The notes under the pieces are model-generated. The model did no database searches, had not been told where the DNA came from, and worked only from the letters and a program-made list of their open reading frames with translations. Made by a program: the position numbers and the translations under genes. A stretch of DNA of 64,000 nucleotides from Sorangium cellulosum So0157-2 (GTDB taxonomy: Bacteria > Myxococcota_A > Polyangia > Polyangiales > Polyangiaceae): contig NC_021658.1 in assembly GCF_000418325.1 (NCBI RefSeq), positions 8,260,001-8,324,000 of the forward strand, read 5' to 3'. Below are positions 35,000 to 44,001 of this stretch, one piece after another. Every line of letters begins with the position of its first letter. The stretch's first letter is position 1.

Positions 35000-37900
35000 C
35001 GATCGCTTACGTGCGCGACGACTTCGGGAACATCACCGGCGTCACGGCGAAGGATGCCTTCGGCCACCAGCGGACCTCCAGCACGGACTTCGACGAGGAG
35101 GGCATGTTCCCCGAGAAGTACGTGAACGCGGCCGAGCATACGACCCTCGTGGAGTTCGACGGCGCGCTCGGCGTGCTCCTCAAGCGGGTCGATCCGAATC
35201 AACTCGTGACGACGTGGGCCTACGACGGCTTCGGGCGCCTCGGCGTCGAGACGCGCCCGGATGGCACGACGACGGTCACGCTCTCCCGCACCAAGGACGG
35301 CGGCCCAGCGCAGGACGCGTGGCGGGTGATGCAGCGGCGCACGACGACCGGCGGGGCCGACGACACGGTCGAGCTCGACACCCTCGTCCGCCCGATCCGG
35401 CGGTGGTGGTACGGGCCCGAGCCGGAACCGGCGCAGGGGGCGGGCGATGCGAAGCGCATCCTGCAAGAGATCGGCTACGACGCGCTGGGAGAGCACATCG
35501 CGCGGCGCTCGGTGCCAGTCCGCGAAGATACCCCCGAGCGCGAGAGGCTGTACGATCGCTACGAGTACGACGCGGTAGGCCGCGAGGTGCGGCATACGAC
35601 TCCGTGGAACGCGGTCACGACGACCGAGTACGATGGCCTGCGCGTGCGCGTCACCGACCCGCTCGATCATCTGACTGTGACCGAGCAGGATCCGCTGGGT
35701 CGCATCAAGGCCATCACCGACGCCGCCAACGGGATCACCCGCTACAGTTACGGCCCGTTCGGCATGCTGCACACGGTCACCGATCCAGGCGGCGCGGTGA
35801 CGCGCACGACGCGCGACGCGTTCGGCCGCGTCCGGCAGCTCGACGACCCCGATCGGGGCACGACGGTCTCGATCCATGACGGCTTCGACGAGCTGGTTTC
35901 GTCGACCGATGCGCTCGGGCGAGAAACCACGTGGGCGTACGACGCGCTCGGGCGACCGCGCTCCCGCGTCGACCAGGAGGGCGCCGAGCGCCTGACGACC
36001 ACGTGGACGTGGGACACCGCGGCGCACGGGATCGGGAAGCTCCACGCGCTCGCGAGCCCCGACGCGGAGAAGACGTACGGGTACACCGACCGCGGCCAGC
36101 TCGACGCGATCTCGCTCCGCATCGACGGCGAGCGCGCTCCCCTGGAGGCCAGGCTGGGCTACGACGAGCTCGGTCGCGTCGAGGCGGTCACGTATCCGGC
36201 GCCGTCCGGCTCGGCGCCGTTCGCCGTGACCTACGACCACGACGCGCATGGCCATGTGATCGCGGTGCGCGACAGCGGAACGGGCCCCGCGTACTGGCGC
36301 TTGACGGACGTGGACGACGCGGGGCGCTTCCGGGAGGAGGTGTTCGGCAATGGGGTCGTCACGGAGCGGAGCTACTTCGCCGACAAACAGCGCCTGAGGC
36401 ACGTGGCGACGCAGAGCGGCGCGGCCAACGTGCAAGACCTGGACTACGGCTACGACGATCTCCTCAATCTCACGCGCCGCACAGATTCGCTCCAGCCTGA
36501 GAACACGACGGAGCGGTTCCGCTATGACCCGCTCCAGCGGCTGACGTGCGCGTACCTCGGCGACGTCGAGAGGGCGTCGGCGCCCTGCGCGCTCCGGTAT
36601 GGCCACGACCCGAACGGCAATCTCACCTTCAAGTCGGACGTCGGAACGCTCTCGTACGATGACCGGCTGCATCCGCACGCGGTCACCGGCGCGGGCACGG
36701 GCAGCTTCACCTACGACGCCGTCGGCAATCAGATCGCGCGGCCCGGCGGCACGACCGTGCGTTACACGCCGTTCGACCTGCCGGAGCGCATCACGCAGGG
36801 CGCGAGCACCATCACGTTTGGCTACGACGGCGACCAGCAGCGGATCCGCAAGACGACGCCGGAGCAGGAGACGCTCTACTTCGGCGATCTGTACGAGCGG
36901 GTCACCGCGCGGGCGTCGGGCACCGTGGAGCATCGGTACCACGTCCACTCGCCGGAGCGCGCGGTGGCGATCGTGACCCGCGGAGGCTCGGACGGCGGCA
37001 CCCGTTACGTGCATGTCGATCACCTCGGCTCGGTCGACGCGCTCACTGACGAGGACGGCGACGTGCTCGAGCGGCGGAGCTACGACCCGTTCGGGCAGCG
37101 CAGAAACCCCGTGTGGGGAGAGACCGCGCCGGCGTCGTTCTCCAGCGAGACGACGCAAGGGTTCACCGGGCACGAGAGCGACGACGAGCTCGGGCTCGTG
37201 AACATGAAGGGCAGGCTCTACGATCCCAAGATCGGACGGTTCTTGACCACGGACCCGATCGTTTCGATCCCGTCCTTCGGGCAGAGCTGGAATCCGTACA
37301 GCTACGTACTGAACGACCCGCTGGCGTACGTCGACCCGGGCGGCTTTCAAGAAGCGCTCCCGGAGGCCGGGGCTCGCTCACCGCTGCCGGCCGGCGCGGA
37401 GTTCCGTTGGGAAGTACTCGACCTGGCGCCGATCGGACTCAAGCTGATCGGCCGCCCGGCTCCGAAGGTCGAGGCGCGCTCCGACGCCGACACCAACACC
37501 GTGGCTGCCGAGACCGGCGGCGCCATGCCGCCGATCGACGTCAGCACGACCGGAAGCGCGTCCGGGTATGTGCCGCAGCCGGTGATCGCGGTGCCGGAGG
37601 ACACGGGCGCCAGCGCCGTCGTTGGCCAGAGCTTGCTCGGCGCCGCGGAGGGGACGGGCGAGCTGGCGGCGGGGGTCGCGCGGTCGCTGGCGCTGAACGC
37701 GCTGACCCTCGGCGTCTACAGCGGCTACGAGTTCGCGAGCGCGATATGGGAGGGCTACGACAATGACGGGATCGTCGGCGCGCTCAACGCCGTGAACCCA
37801 CTCTACCACATTGGGCGCGGCGCCGCGGACACGGCCCTCGCGATCGACCGAGCTGACTACCGGGCAGCGGGCGCAGCGGGGACCAAGGCGATGGTCCTCG

Positions 37901-38319
37901 CGGCGGTCACCGTCTTCGGCGCCGGAAGGGGGCTGGGGGCGGCGGCGGAGGAGTCGGTGGTTGCGGCTCGAGCTGCAGGCGGAGCCCCGAGAGTCGTCGC
38001 ATACGAAGTGGGAACCTACGACGCATTGAAAGCTCGTTCAGTTGTCGGGGACGCACTCGACATTCATCATGTGGGACAGGCGCACGCAATGGAGCAAATC
38101 GTCCCTGGCTACAACAGGGCTTCCGGACCTGCCATCGCCTTACCCCGCGGTGAACACGCCTTGGTTCCGACGCTCCGAGGACCTGTATCGCTCTCACCGC
38201 GGGCAATGCTCGCTCATGACATTTGGAACTTGCGTCAGTTCACCAATGTGCCAAACGGCGCACTCCAAGAATTAATTCGACTCAACAAGGAACTGCACAC
38301 TGGAGCTTTTACAAAATGA
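34912..38319 (+). CDS. RHS-repeat part with C-terminal His-rich toxin domain
   Basis: An open frame of 1135 residues starting at an internal GTG; the real start is probably that of the gene above before a frameshift. Many YD repeats (YDALGE, YDAVGREVRHTTPWN, YGYTDRGQLDAIS) fill residues 20-740. The RHS core (GHESDDELGLVNMKGRLYDP, about 753-772) and the self-cleavage region DPGG (about 808) follow. After a low-complexity spacer the C-terminal about 90 residues (DALDIHHVGQAHAMEQIVPG to LNKELHTGAF) are a toxin tip with an IHHVGQ histidine motif, likely a nuclease-type domain. The stop overlaps the immunity gene by ATGA. RHS shells enclose and release this tip into rivals. Confidence 0.85.
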   Translation: MSQYRTNTIHGEVETESTESDDGLPDTKLTIAYVRDDFGNITGVTAKDAFGHQRTSSTDFDEEGMFPEKYVNAAEHTTLVEFDGALGVLLKRVDPNQLVTTWAYDGFGRLGVETRPDGTTTVTLSRTKDGGPAQDAWRVMQRRTTTGGADDTVELDTLVRPIRRWWYGPEPEPAQGAGDAKRILQEIGYDALGEHIARRSVPVREDTPERERLYDRYEYDAVGREVRHTTPWNAVTTTEYDGLRVRVTDPLDHLTVTEQDPLGRIKAITDAANGITRYSYGPFGMLHTVTDPGGAVTRTTRDAFGRVRQLDDPDRGTTVSIHDGFDELVSSTDALGRETTWAYDALGRPRSRVDQEGAERLTTTWTWDTAAHGIGKLHALASPDAEKTYGYTDRGQLDAISLRIDGERAPLEARLGYDELGRVEAVTYPAPSGSAPFAVTYDHDAHGHVIAVRDSGTGPAYWRLTDVDDAGRFREEVFGNGVVTERSYFADKQRLRHVATQSGAANVQDLDYGYDDLLNLTRRTDSLQPENTTERFRYDPLQRLTCAYLGDVERASAPCALRYGHDPNGNLTFKSDVGTLSYDDRLHPHAVTGAGTGSFTYDAVGNQIARPGGTTVRYTPFDLPERITQGASTITFGYDGDQQRIRKTTPEQETLYFGDLYERVTARASGTVEHRYHVHSPERAVAIVTRGGSDGGTRYVHVDHLGSVDALTDEDGDVLERRSYDPFGQRRNPVWGETAPASFSSETTQGFTGHESDDELGLVNMKGRLYDPKIGRFLTTDPIVSIPSFGQSWNPYSYVLNDPLAYVDPGGFQEALPEAGARSPLPAGAEFRWEVLDLAPIGLKLIGRPAPKVEARSDADTNTVAAETGGAMPPIDVSTTGSASGYVPQPVIAVPEDTGASAVVGQSLLGAAEGTGELAAGVARSLALNALTLGVYSGYEFASAIWEGYDNDGIVGALNAVNPLYHIGRGAADTALAIDRADYRAAGAAGTKAMVLAAVTVFGAGRGLGAAAEESVVAARAAGGAPRVVAYEVGTYDALKARSVVGDALDIHHVGQAHAMEQIVPGYNRASGPAIALPRGEHALVPTLRGPVSLSPRAMLAHDIWNLRQFTNVPNGALQELIRLNKELHTGAFTK

Positions 38320-38690
38320 CACCGGAAAAATTTGTCGCATCGATACAAAAAAACGTCCTCGAAGCCGCGACCGAAGCGACGGTGGCAACGTTGGAACACC
38401 CACCGGGCCGTCGGCCGGAGAAAAATCTTATCGAGGCCAGTCGGTGGTTTGGAACCTTGTCCGACCAGGATCGGGCGACACTGCGCCGAGTGCTCAACAT
38501 GGCGGCCCATCATGCGGTTTTCGGTTTTCTCGCGGTCCTCGACGGTTCGAGAGTGATCGAAGATGACGCAGAGAAGGGAGAATTCAGGCTGATATTCCGA
38601 AAAGGTGGACACGAGTGGGAGATAAACATCCCCAACGGAACGCCGCTGCACGACATCCTGAACCAGCAATTGGGCGATAGAAATATGTAA
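38316..38690 (+). CDS. Probable immunity protein of the RHS toxin tip
   Basis: A 124-residue soluble protein whose ATG overlaps the toxin stop (ATGA), the usual place for a cognate immunity gene. It has helical stretches (KFVASIQKNVLEAATEATVA, LRRVLNMAAHHAVFGFLAVL) and a beta-rich end (FRLIFRKGGHEWEINIPNG). No family is recognised. The DNA is less GC-rich than the surroundings, as is common for toxin/immunity tips acquired separately. It should bind the IHHVGQ domain in the cytoplasm. Confidence 0.75.
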   Translation: MTPEKFVASIQKNVLEAATEATVATLEHPPGRRPEKNLIEASRWFGTLSDQDRATLRRVLNMAAHHAVFGFLAVLDGSRVIEDDAEKGEFRLIFRKGGHEWEINIPNGTPLHDILNQQLGDRNM

Positions 38691-38691
38691 C

Positions 38692-38883
38692 ATGACACCG
38701 ACCGGGCCTATCACGGAGTGGCACGCCCGCGGCCTACCAACCCCTGAAGGCGGTTGGGCTCGATACGACATCCATCACATCCGACCACGCGAGCACGGCG
38801 GAACGAATGCCTTCGAGAACCTCGTGCCGGTCGAGCGATCGGTCCATCAGATCGAGTTCAACACGTGGTGGAGGGAGTACTGA
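38692..38883 (+). CDS. Orphan HNH toxin tip
   Basis: A 63-residue fragment that begins 1 base after the preceding stop: GPITEWHARGLPTPEGGW then ARYDIHHIRPREHGGTN and NLVPVERSVHQIEFNTWW. This is the C-terminal end of an HNH/endonuclease toxin such as those at the ends of RHS or CdiA proteins (D-I-H-H-I-x-P, GGTN, NLVP). It has no RHS core of its own, so it is a displaced tip; the ATG may be accidental. A SUKH immunity gene follows directly (TGATG overlap). It can be reattached to an RHS shell by recombination. Confidence 0.8.
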   Translation: MTPTGPITEWHARGLPTPEGGWARYDIHHIRPREHGGTNAFENLVPVERSVHQIEFNTWWREY

Positions 38884-39386
38884 TGTCGAGAATGCACGAT
38901 GTGCTAAGGCGGTTCCGCGGTGCACCCAACGTTCGACGAGCCGACAACCCGTTCCGTCTCGTTTCGTCGGTCTCCTCGGCGGCGGGGCCTGGAGAGATTG
39001 ATGCGGCATGGCATCCGCGAGAGATACCCGATGAGGTAACGAGCATGTGGTGCGCCGCTCGAAGTGCTCGTCTATTCGAGGACGCCGACTACGGGCAATG
39101 GGGATTAGTCATTCTCGATCCGCAGGCCAGCAGGCTGCGTACCGACGCCGAGCGACTCGCGCGCCCACGCGACTTCAGAGACGATGACATCATCTTGGGG
39201 GAGTTTCTGGGAGACCAGGAGCTGCTCGTAGTTGCGCCATCGGAGTCAGGTATTCGACGCGTCCTGGTAGCTCTTCCACTGGATCCGCGGAGTGACTGGC
39301 CCGGTGCAGCGAAAGACCTGGCCGCGTTCCTCGATGACTACTTCGACGCCGGTGGAAACAAGTACTGGGAAGGAGGCCCGGTCTGA
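38883..39386 (+). CDS. SMI1/KNR4 (SUKH)-type immunity protein
   Basis: A 167-residue protein with SUKH-like features: PDEVTSMWCAARSARLFED, DYGQWGLVILDP, FRDDDIILGEFLGDQELLVV and AAKDLAAFLDDYFDAGGNKY. The start ATG overlaps the stop of the HNH tip (TGATG), so it is its likely immunity partner. SUKH proteins neutralise several unrelated nuclease toxins by tight binding. The DNA near its start is lower in GC than the average. Its stop lies at the junction with the truncated transposase, so the insertion may have occurred just behind it. Confidence 0.78.
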   Translation: MSRMHDVLRRFRGAPNVRRADNPFRLVSSVSSAAGPGEIDAAWHPREIPDEVTSMWCAARSARLFEDADYGQWGLVILDPQASRLRTDAERLARPRDFRDDDIILGEFLGDQELLVVAPSESGIRRVLVALPLDPRSDWPGAAKDLAAFLDDYFDAGGNKYWEGGPV

Positions 39387-40242
39387 CAATGCATCAGCCG
39401 TCGTCGAGCAGCCGCTTCGCACCTACCTCGATGCGGTCACCCAAGTTCGAGACCAGGACCTGGAAACAGCCGAAGACGGCACCGTTCGCATCCGGCAAGG
39501 CGTTGCGGCCGACCGCCGTGTATCCATCGAGGACGCGGAGATGCGCCACGGCCGCAAGACCCGCTCGAAGCGGTTCGATGGCTACAAGGAACATATCGCA
39601 CGCGACCTTGACCTTCTCGTCATCGTCGCGTGCTCGGTCACGCCAGCGAATCGGCCCGAGGAGGAGGGGGCCGCGCCGATTGCCGAGGACATCCAGCATC
39701 AGGGGTTACGCGTCGTTGCGCTGCACATCGATCGCGCCTACGTGAACAGTCCCGTCGTTGACGACGTGATCCGCGAGGGTGGCCATGTGTTCTCGAAGCC
39801 CTGGGGACAGCGGGCTCGCAGTCCCGACCTGTTCAGCAAGCGCGACTTCAAGATCGACCTGCGCGCCAAGACAATCACGTGTTCCCCGGGACAGGTCGAG
39901 GCGTTCGAACCGGGCGACACGGTCGAGTTTGATCCCGACGAGTGCGGCGCGTGCCCTCTCCGAACCAAGTGCACCCAAGCCGCCTCGGGACGAGGGCGGA
40001 CCGTGTCCATCGCCGAGGACGAAGCTTTGCAGAGCAAGTTCCGGAAGCTGCAGCAGACTGGGCCAGGGCGCGCCGTGCTCCGACAGCGCATCCCTGTGGA
40101 GCATGCCCTCGCCCACATTGCGGCGCGCAAAGGACACAGCGCGCGCTACATCGGGGCCAGGAGAAACCTGTTCGACCTGCGGCGCGCCGCAGCGATCCAG
40201 AATCTCGAGTCGGCCCAGCGGCTGATGCAGGAGGACGCATAA
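39380..40242 (+). pseudogene. Truncated IS1182-type transposase
   Basis: The C-terminal about 280 residues of an IS4/IS5-like (IS1182 group) DDE transposase: DAEMRHGRKTRSKRFDGYKE, LDLLVIVACSVTPANRPEEE, GLRVVALHIDRAYV, the zinc-like CGACPLRTKC, and the final RIPVEHALAHIAARKGHSAR with GARRNLFDLRRAAAIQNL. The N-terminal half and first catalytic Asp are missing. The frame is open into the SUKH gene but homology starts near 39381, right where that gene ends. No terminal inverted repeat was found. An old, inactive remnant that marks recombination next to the toxin-tip array. Confidence 0.85.
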
Positions 40243-40280
40243 CCTGTCGGAACTAGATGATTTTCAATATGATTGGTGCT

Positions 40281-40493
40281 CTAGTCCTCCTCGATCCCAC
40301 GGGCGCGCCGCTCGCGGGCACGACCCTCGTCTATCCAGCATTGCGCGAAGACATACAGGTAGAGCGGCAGGCCGATGTGGAGCCAGCCGACGGGGGAGAG
40401 GGGTGCCAGCGGGTCCGGTCTGTCCATCGCCGTTGCAGCCACGATCGCGACGCCGGAGGCCAGGATGCCGATGGTTCTCAGGGTGCTGGCCAT
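40281..40493 (-). CDS. Cassette copy 3: small membrane protein with DEGRxRERRARG tail
   Basis: A 70-residue protein with hydrophobic segments TIGILASGVAIVAATAM and IGLPLYLYVFAQCWI, then tail DEGRARERRARGIEED. It starts 3 bases after the stop of the lipoprotein at 40497-41027. The tail equals copy 1 exactly over 12 residues, while the membrane parts have diverged. It lies directly after the IS1182-type remnant. Confidence 0.78.
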   Translation of the reverse strand: MASTLRTIGILASGVAIVAATAMDRPDPLAPLSPVGWLHIGLPLYLYVFAQCWIDEGRARERRARGIEED

Positions 40494-40496
40494 GGC

Positions 40497-41027
40497 TCAG
40501 AGGAAGGCACTGAGAATCCCGAGGGTTCCCAGGCCGTACGTGGACAGGCGGTCGCAGCGCTGTGCGTCCCGCGGATTCCTGGCGCGCGGGCAGATCGCCT
40601 CGGTTGCGAACGCGCCTGCCGCGAGCATGAAGACACCGCATCCGAGGCCGATGGGGCTCCACGGCTGCTGAGCCACCGCGATCGGCTCTCCCCCCTCCTC
40701 GGCGGCAGGCTCGATGCTCGCCGCGACCTCGCCGGCAAGCATCGAGGCGCAGGACACATCGGCAAAGGCGCCCGGGTCGCGCGGATCGAAGATGATGACC
40801 GCCGCGTCGGGACGGTCAGCGCACGCCGCGACGAGCTCGTGCCGCCCGGCCGCCATGATCTGCGGGATCGCGGGCTCCTCCGGGTCGAGGCTCAGCTCGA
40901 AGTGCCGCGGCGGAAGGCCGGCCTCTTCCGCTCCGCCCTCCTCTCCCGCCTCGTTCGGGTCGTCTGCCGCTCCGCAGGCCGACGCTCCGACGAGCGCGGC
41001 CATGGCCAGGCCGATCCCGGTGTGCAT
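40497..41027 (-). CDS. Cassette copy 3: lipoprotein of an undescribed family
   Basis: A 176-residue lipoprotein paralogous to 18066-18593 and 21194-21733. ATG start (the other two use GTG), lipobox GASAC, acidic linker GEEGGAEEAGL, then HFELSLDPEEPAIPQI, AAGRHELVAACAD, DVSCASML and CPRARNPRDAQRCD. It has its own middle insert (AASIEPAAEEGGEP). The 180 bases upstream match those of copy 2 down to a decayed frame ending DELDDFTLP. Conserved cysteines suggest disulfide-stabilised folding outside the cytoplasm. Confidence 0.8.
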   Translation of the reverse strand: MHTGIGLAMAALVGASACGAADDPNEAGEEGGAEEAGLPPRHFELSLDPEEPAIPQIMAAGRHELVAACADRPDAAVIIFDPRDPGAFADVSCASMLAGEVAASIEPAAEEGGEPIAVAQQPWSPIGLGCGVFMLAAGAFATEAICPRARNPRDAQRCDRLSTYGLGTLGILSAFL

Positions 41028-41212
41028 GGTCCACCTCCACGCGATGCATTCCGTCGCGCGCAGAACATTGCTGCGAGGGGCGTGCCAGGGGATAAGCCAG
41101 CGCGCGGGGGAGGTCAGGGCAGGGTGAAGTCGTCGAGCTCGTCCCCCTGGCCGAGGTCAGGTCATCGCGGCCATCGCCAGACGAGGGACGCGCCCCTGCG
41201 GACATCGCGCCA

Positions 41213-43711
41213 TCAGACGGCAGGCTCGCGTTGAAGGCTCACCAGCATCCGCGCGAAATCGCAGAGCGCCGATGCGCCGCCGAGCCGCAGGATGAGCTGG
41301 AGGACGGCGTCGGCGTGCAGATAATGCTCTGACGGCAGATAGGCGAAGAGAGCGGGATCGCTGATGTCGATGGTGCGTCGCCACGCGTCGGCGCGTGCGC
41401 GCGCCGACCAGATCGCGCGGAGCGCGGCGTCGGGCAGGCTCGCCAGCGTTTCGCAGAGCACGCCGTCTTCTGTGTCCGGCTGCACGAGGATCGCGCGCAC
41501 GGCGGCGTCGATCTCCGGCGCGAGGGCCGCGCGCTCCGCCTCGGACCGCGACACCGCCTCGGTGGCCCACCGGCGGAGCCGCTGCTCGGGCGACTGGTCT
41601 CCTCCCGCGCTCCAGGCATTGGGCTCGGCCGCGCTCGGCCATGCCTCGTCCTCGCCCTCACACGCGGGCAAAGGCGACGCATGCGCCTCGAGGAACGCAC
41701 GCACCTCGCGCGGCAAGGTCTTCTGCTGCCAGGATGTCCAGTCGAAGAGCTCCGCCCCATTCTCCAGCGCCCAGCGCAGCGCCGGCTCCCACCGGGACGC
41801 CGGCAGCGCGGCCCAAGCCGGATCCGGAATGGCCATCAGCCGCTGGCCTGCCTGCGTCCTGCCGATCTGCCCCTCCGCGACCGCATCGAGCACCCGCCCG
41901 GCGAGCTCCACGGCGCGCGCCGCCGGGACCAGCGCCATGACCGCGGCGATCGCCTCGACGCGATCCCCCTCGTCGAGGTCGTCGCACGCCTCCACCAGCG
42001 CCAGCACCTCGTCCACGAGCGCCGCGCGCTGGTCGCCTTCGGCAAACGACGCCGCGGTGAAGAGCCCTCTCACCCGCACGCGCCCGCCTCTCTCCCGCAC
42101 CTCGTCGAGGTAGAGCGAGAGAAGGACGCGGCGGTGAGCGCCAGCGGCGAGCCGCGCGGCGCGCCCCAGCGTATGGAGGATCTCCACGCTGGCCGGCCGC
42201 TCACGGCGTGCGAGCTCCGCCCGCAGGTGCTCGCGTTGCTCCTCGGGGGAGAACAACTCGGTGAATCGAGGGGCGTCGTAGAGCTCCTCGCCGCTCTGGA
42301 GCAGCGCCCGGGCGAGCCGGGCGCGTCGCTCGCCCTCAAGCGAGCGCGCGAACTCCATCACGAGCGCCAGGTGGTCGCCGGCGGCGTAGTGCTCGGCGAA
42401 CTCCAGCACCGATTCGAAGCCTCTGTCCGTGCGGATCCTGTCGGCGTGCCTCAGGCCGAAGAGCAGCTGCCCGAGCCGCGACTCCGCCGCTTCGACCGGG
42501 GGGGGCGCCCCCCGCTCCTCGGCCTCCCTCGCCGCCTGCGCCACCCGCTCGCCCAGCACCGCGCGCTCGCGCTCGGTGAGCGATGGCCCGTGATCCGCGG
42601 CCCAGTCCGCGACCCACCCGACCGCGTCCGAAGCGGCGTCGCCGAGCGGCTCGATCCGGCGAAACGCCTCGTGGAACAGCGCCGACGCGCGCGGCTCTTC
42701 GAGATGGGCCGCGACGCGCAGGAGGGCGTCTGCCGCCGTGACCGGGTTGGCCTCGCCGCGCGCGCACGCGATCGCCTCGTCCGCGAGCGCCGGGCACACC
42801 GCCACCGTGTCCGCGAGCGCCGCAGCCAGGTATCGGCTCGTTCGGGCGCGCTCCAGCGCGGTCCGCGCGATCCGCGCGCGCGACTCGCCCGGATGCTCGC
42901 GCGCCACGGACAGCAGATCATCGACGTTGTCGAGCCCCTGGCACTCGGCCTCCGACGCCTCGAGCATCCCAGCGCCCGCGAACGCTTCTGCAGCGCGTTT
43001 GCGTGCCGAGAACCCGTAGAACGACCCGTCTTCCGCCTCCCTGGCCTCCAGGGCCGCGCGCAGCCGGACGATCTCGCCGCGCGCCCGCTCGCGATCTCTG
43101 GCCGGCACGAGCGGGAGGAAATCGCACCCCACGAGGAACGCCACGACCGGCTCCGCCCCGGGGAGCCACGCCTCAATCTCCGAGATGGCGCGCGCGATCG
43201 CCGCCTCGGAGAGATACGGCGCGCACGAGCGCAGCGCCTCGCCGCGGCGCGCGCTCAAAGCGCGGATCGCGTCGAGCGCCACGTCGTGCTGCCCGGCGCG
43301 CGCGAGGCGCACCGCGACCGCGGCCAGCGCCGCCTCGTCGGCGAACCACTCCGCGCCATCGCCGGGCTGCGGCTGCCGTACGAGCGCGAGCACGGAGCGA
43401 AGCGAGGCATCGGGAAACACCTGATGGTGGTGGAAAACGAACGCGTGACGGCCCACGAAGTCGATGCGCCGGAGCCCGTCGATCGCCTCCTCCGCGCTCC
43501 ACAGCCCGGTCTCCAACGCTTTCACGCGCAAGCTGAACGGCACATCTTTTTCGGCCCAGTACGTGCGCTCCACGAGCTCCCTCGCCTGGAGCTGCCGCAG
43601 CATCGCCCCGGCGCACGCTCGCTCGGAGTCGGCCTCTTCGAAGGACACATCCGCGAGGCGCCACTCGTCGAGCGAGCGTGCCAGAGCATCTTTCCCGGAC
43701 GAGGTTGCCAT
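41213..43711 (-). CDS. Unknown 832-aa helical-repeat protein
   Basis: A large, almost entirely helical protein without signal peptide. Its rows of Ala/Leu/Arg-rich helices of 30-40 residues (for example AVAVRLARAGQHDVALDAIR, DTVAVCPALADEAIACARG, ALVDEVLALVEACDDLDEGD, RAVELAGRVLDAVAEGQIGR) look like a HEAT/TPR-type solenoid. Two segments are odd: an N-terminal FVFHHHQVFPDASL and a Trp-rich patch WTSWQQKTLPREV. No catalytic motif seen. The solenoid suggests a scaffold or peptide-binding protein. A remnant of the 272-aa gene promoter lies directly upstream, so it may have been moved behind that promoter. Function unknown. Confidence 0.75.
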   Translation of the reverse strand: MATSSGKDALARSLDEWRLADVSFEEADSERACAGAMLRQLQARELVERTYWAEKDVPFSLRVKALETGLWSAEEAIDGLRRIDFVGRHAFVFHHHQVFPDASLRSVLALVRQPQPGDGAEWFADEAALAAVAVRLARAGQHDVALDAIRALSARRGEALRSCAPYLSEAAIARAISEIEAWLPGAEPVVAFLVGCDFLPLVPARDRERARGEIVRLRAALEAREAEDGSFYGFSARKRAAEAFAGAGMLEASEAECQGLDNVDDLLSVAREHPGESRARIARTALERARTSRYLAAALADTVAVCPALADEAIACARGEANPVTAADALLRVAAHLEEPRASALFHEAFRRIEPLGDAASDAVGWVADWAADHGPSLTERERAVLGERVAQAAREAEERGAPPPVEAAESRLGQLLFGLRHADRIRTDRGFESVLEFAEHYAAGDHLALVMEFARSLEGERRARLARALLQSGEELYDAPRFTELFSPEEQREHLRAELARRERPASVEILHTLGRAARLAAGAHRRVLLSLYLDEVRERGGRVRVRGLFTAASFAEGDQRAALVDEVLALVEACDDLDEGDRVEAIAAVMALVPAARAVELAGRVLDAVAEGQIGRTQAGQRLMAIPDPAWAALPASRWEPALRWALENGAELFDWTSWQQKTLPREVRAFLEAHASPLPACEGEDEAWPSAAEPNAWSAGGDQSPEQRLRRWATEAVSRSEAERAALAPEIDAAVRAILVQPDTEDGVLCETLASLPDAALRAIWSARARADAWRRTIDISDPALFAYLPSEHYLHADAVLQLILRLGGASALCDFARMLVSLQREPAV

Positions 43712-43759
43712 GGACGATCCCCACCCCTCTCGCTACTTCTTCCGCTTGTGCTTGTCACG

Positions 43760-43925
43760 CGGGCCGACGGAGCCGGATCACTTCAGAAGCGATATATCCA
43801 TGCGTGAGATCGCTCTCGCCTGTCGCAGGAGCGCGGGATTGAACTGGAATGCCAGACGGGTCAGCGTCCGCTCTCCATGAAGTGAAGATGGACGCCCAGA
43901 GCGGAACGGGGCGGAGATGCCGAAA
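43760..43925 (-). pseudogene. 5' remnant of the 272-aa gene (promoter and start)
   Basis: The plus strand matches 23285-23440: CTTCAGAAGCG, then the ATG region, GCAGGAGCGCG(A/G)GATTG and so on for about 140 bases. In the minus direction an ATG is followed by six codons and a stop (DISLLK), so only the leader and the first residues survive. It now lies upstream of the 832-aa gene. Confidence 0.7.
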
Positions 43926-44001
43926 CCTTGCTGTGTCGCAGGGAGCGCAGGCGCCCTCCGGGAAGATCTCGACGGACTCGCTCCCCCTCGCGCGGCCTAT
44001 C

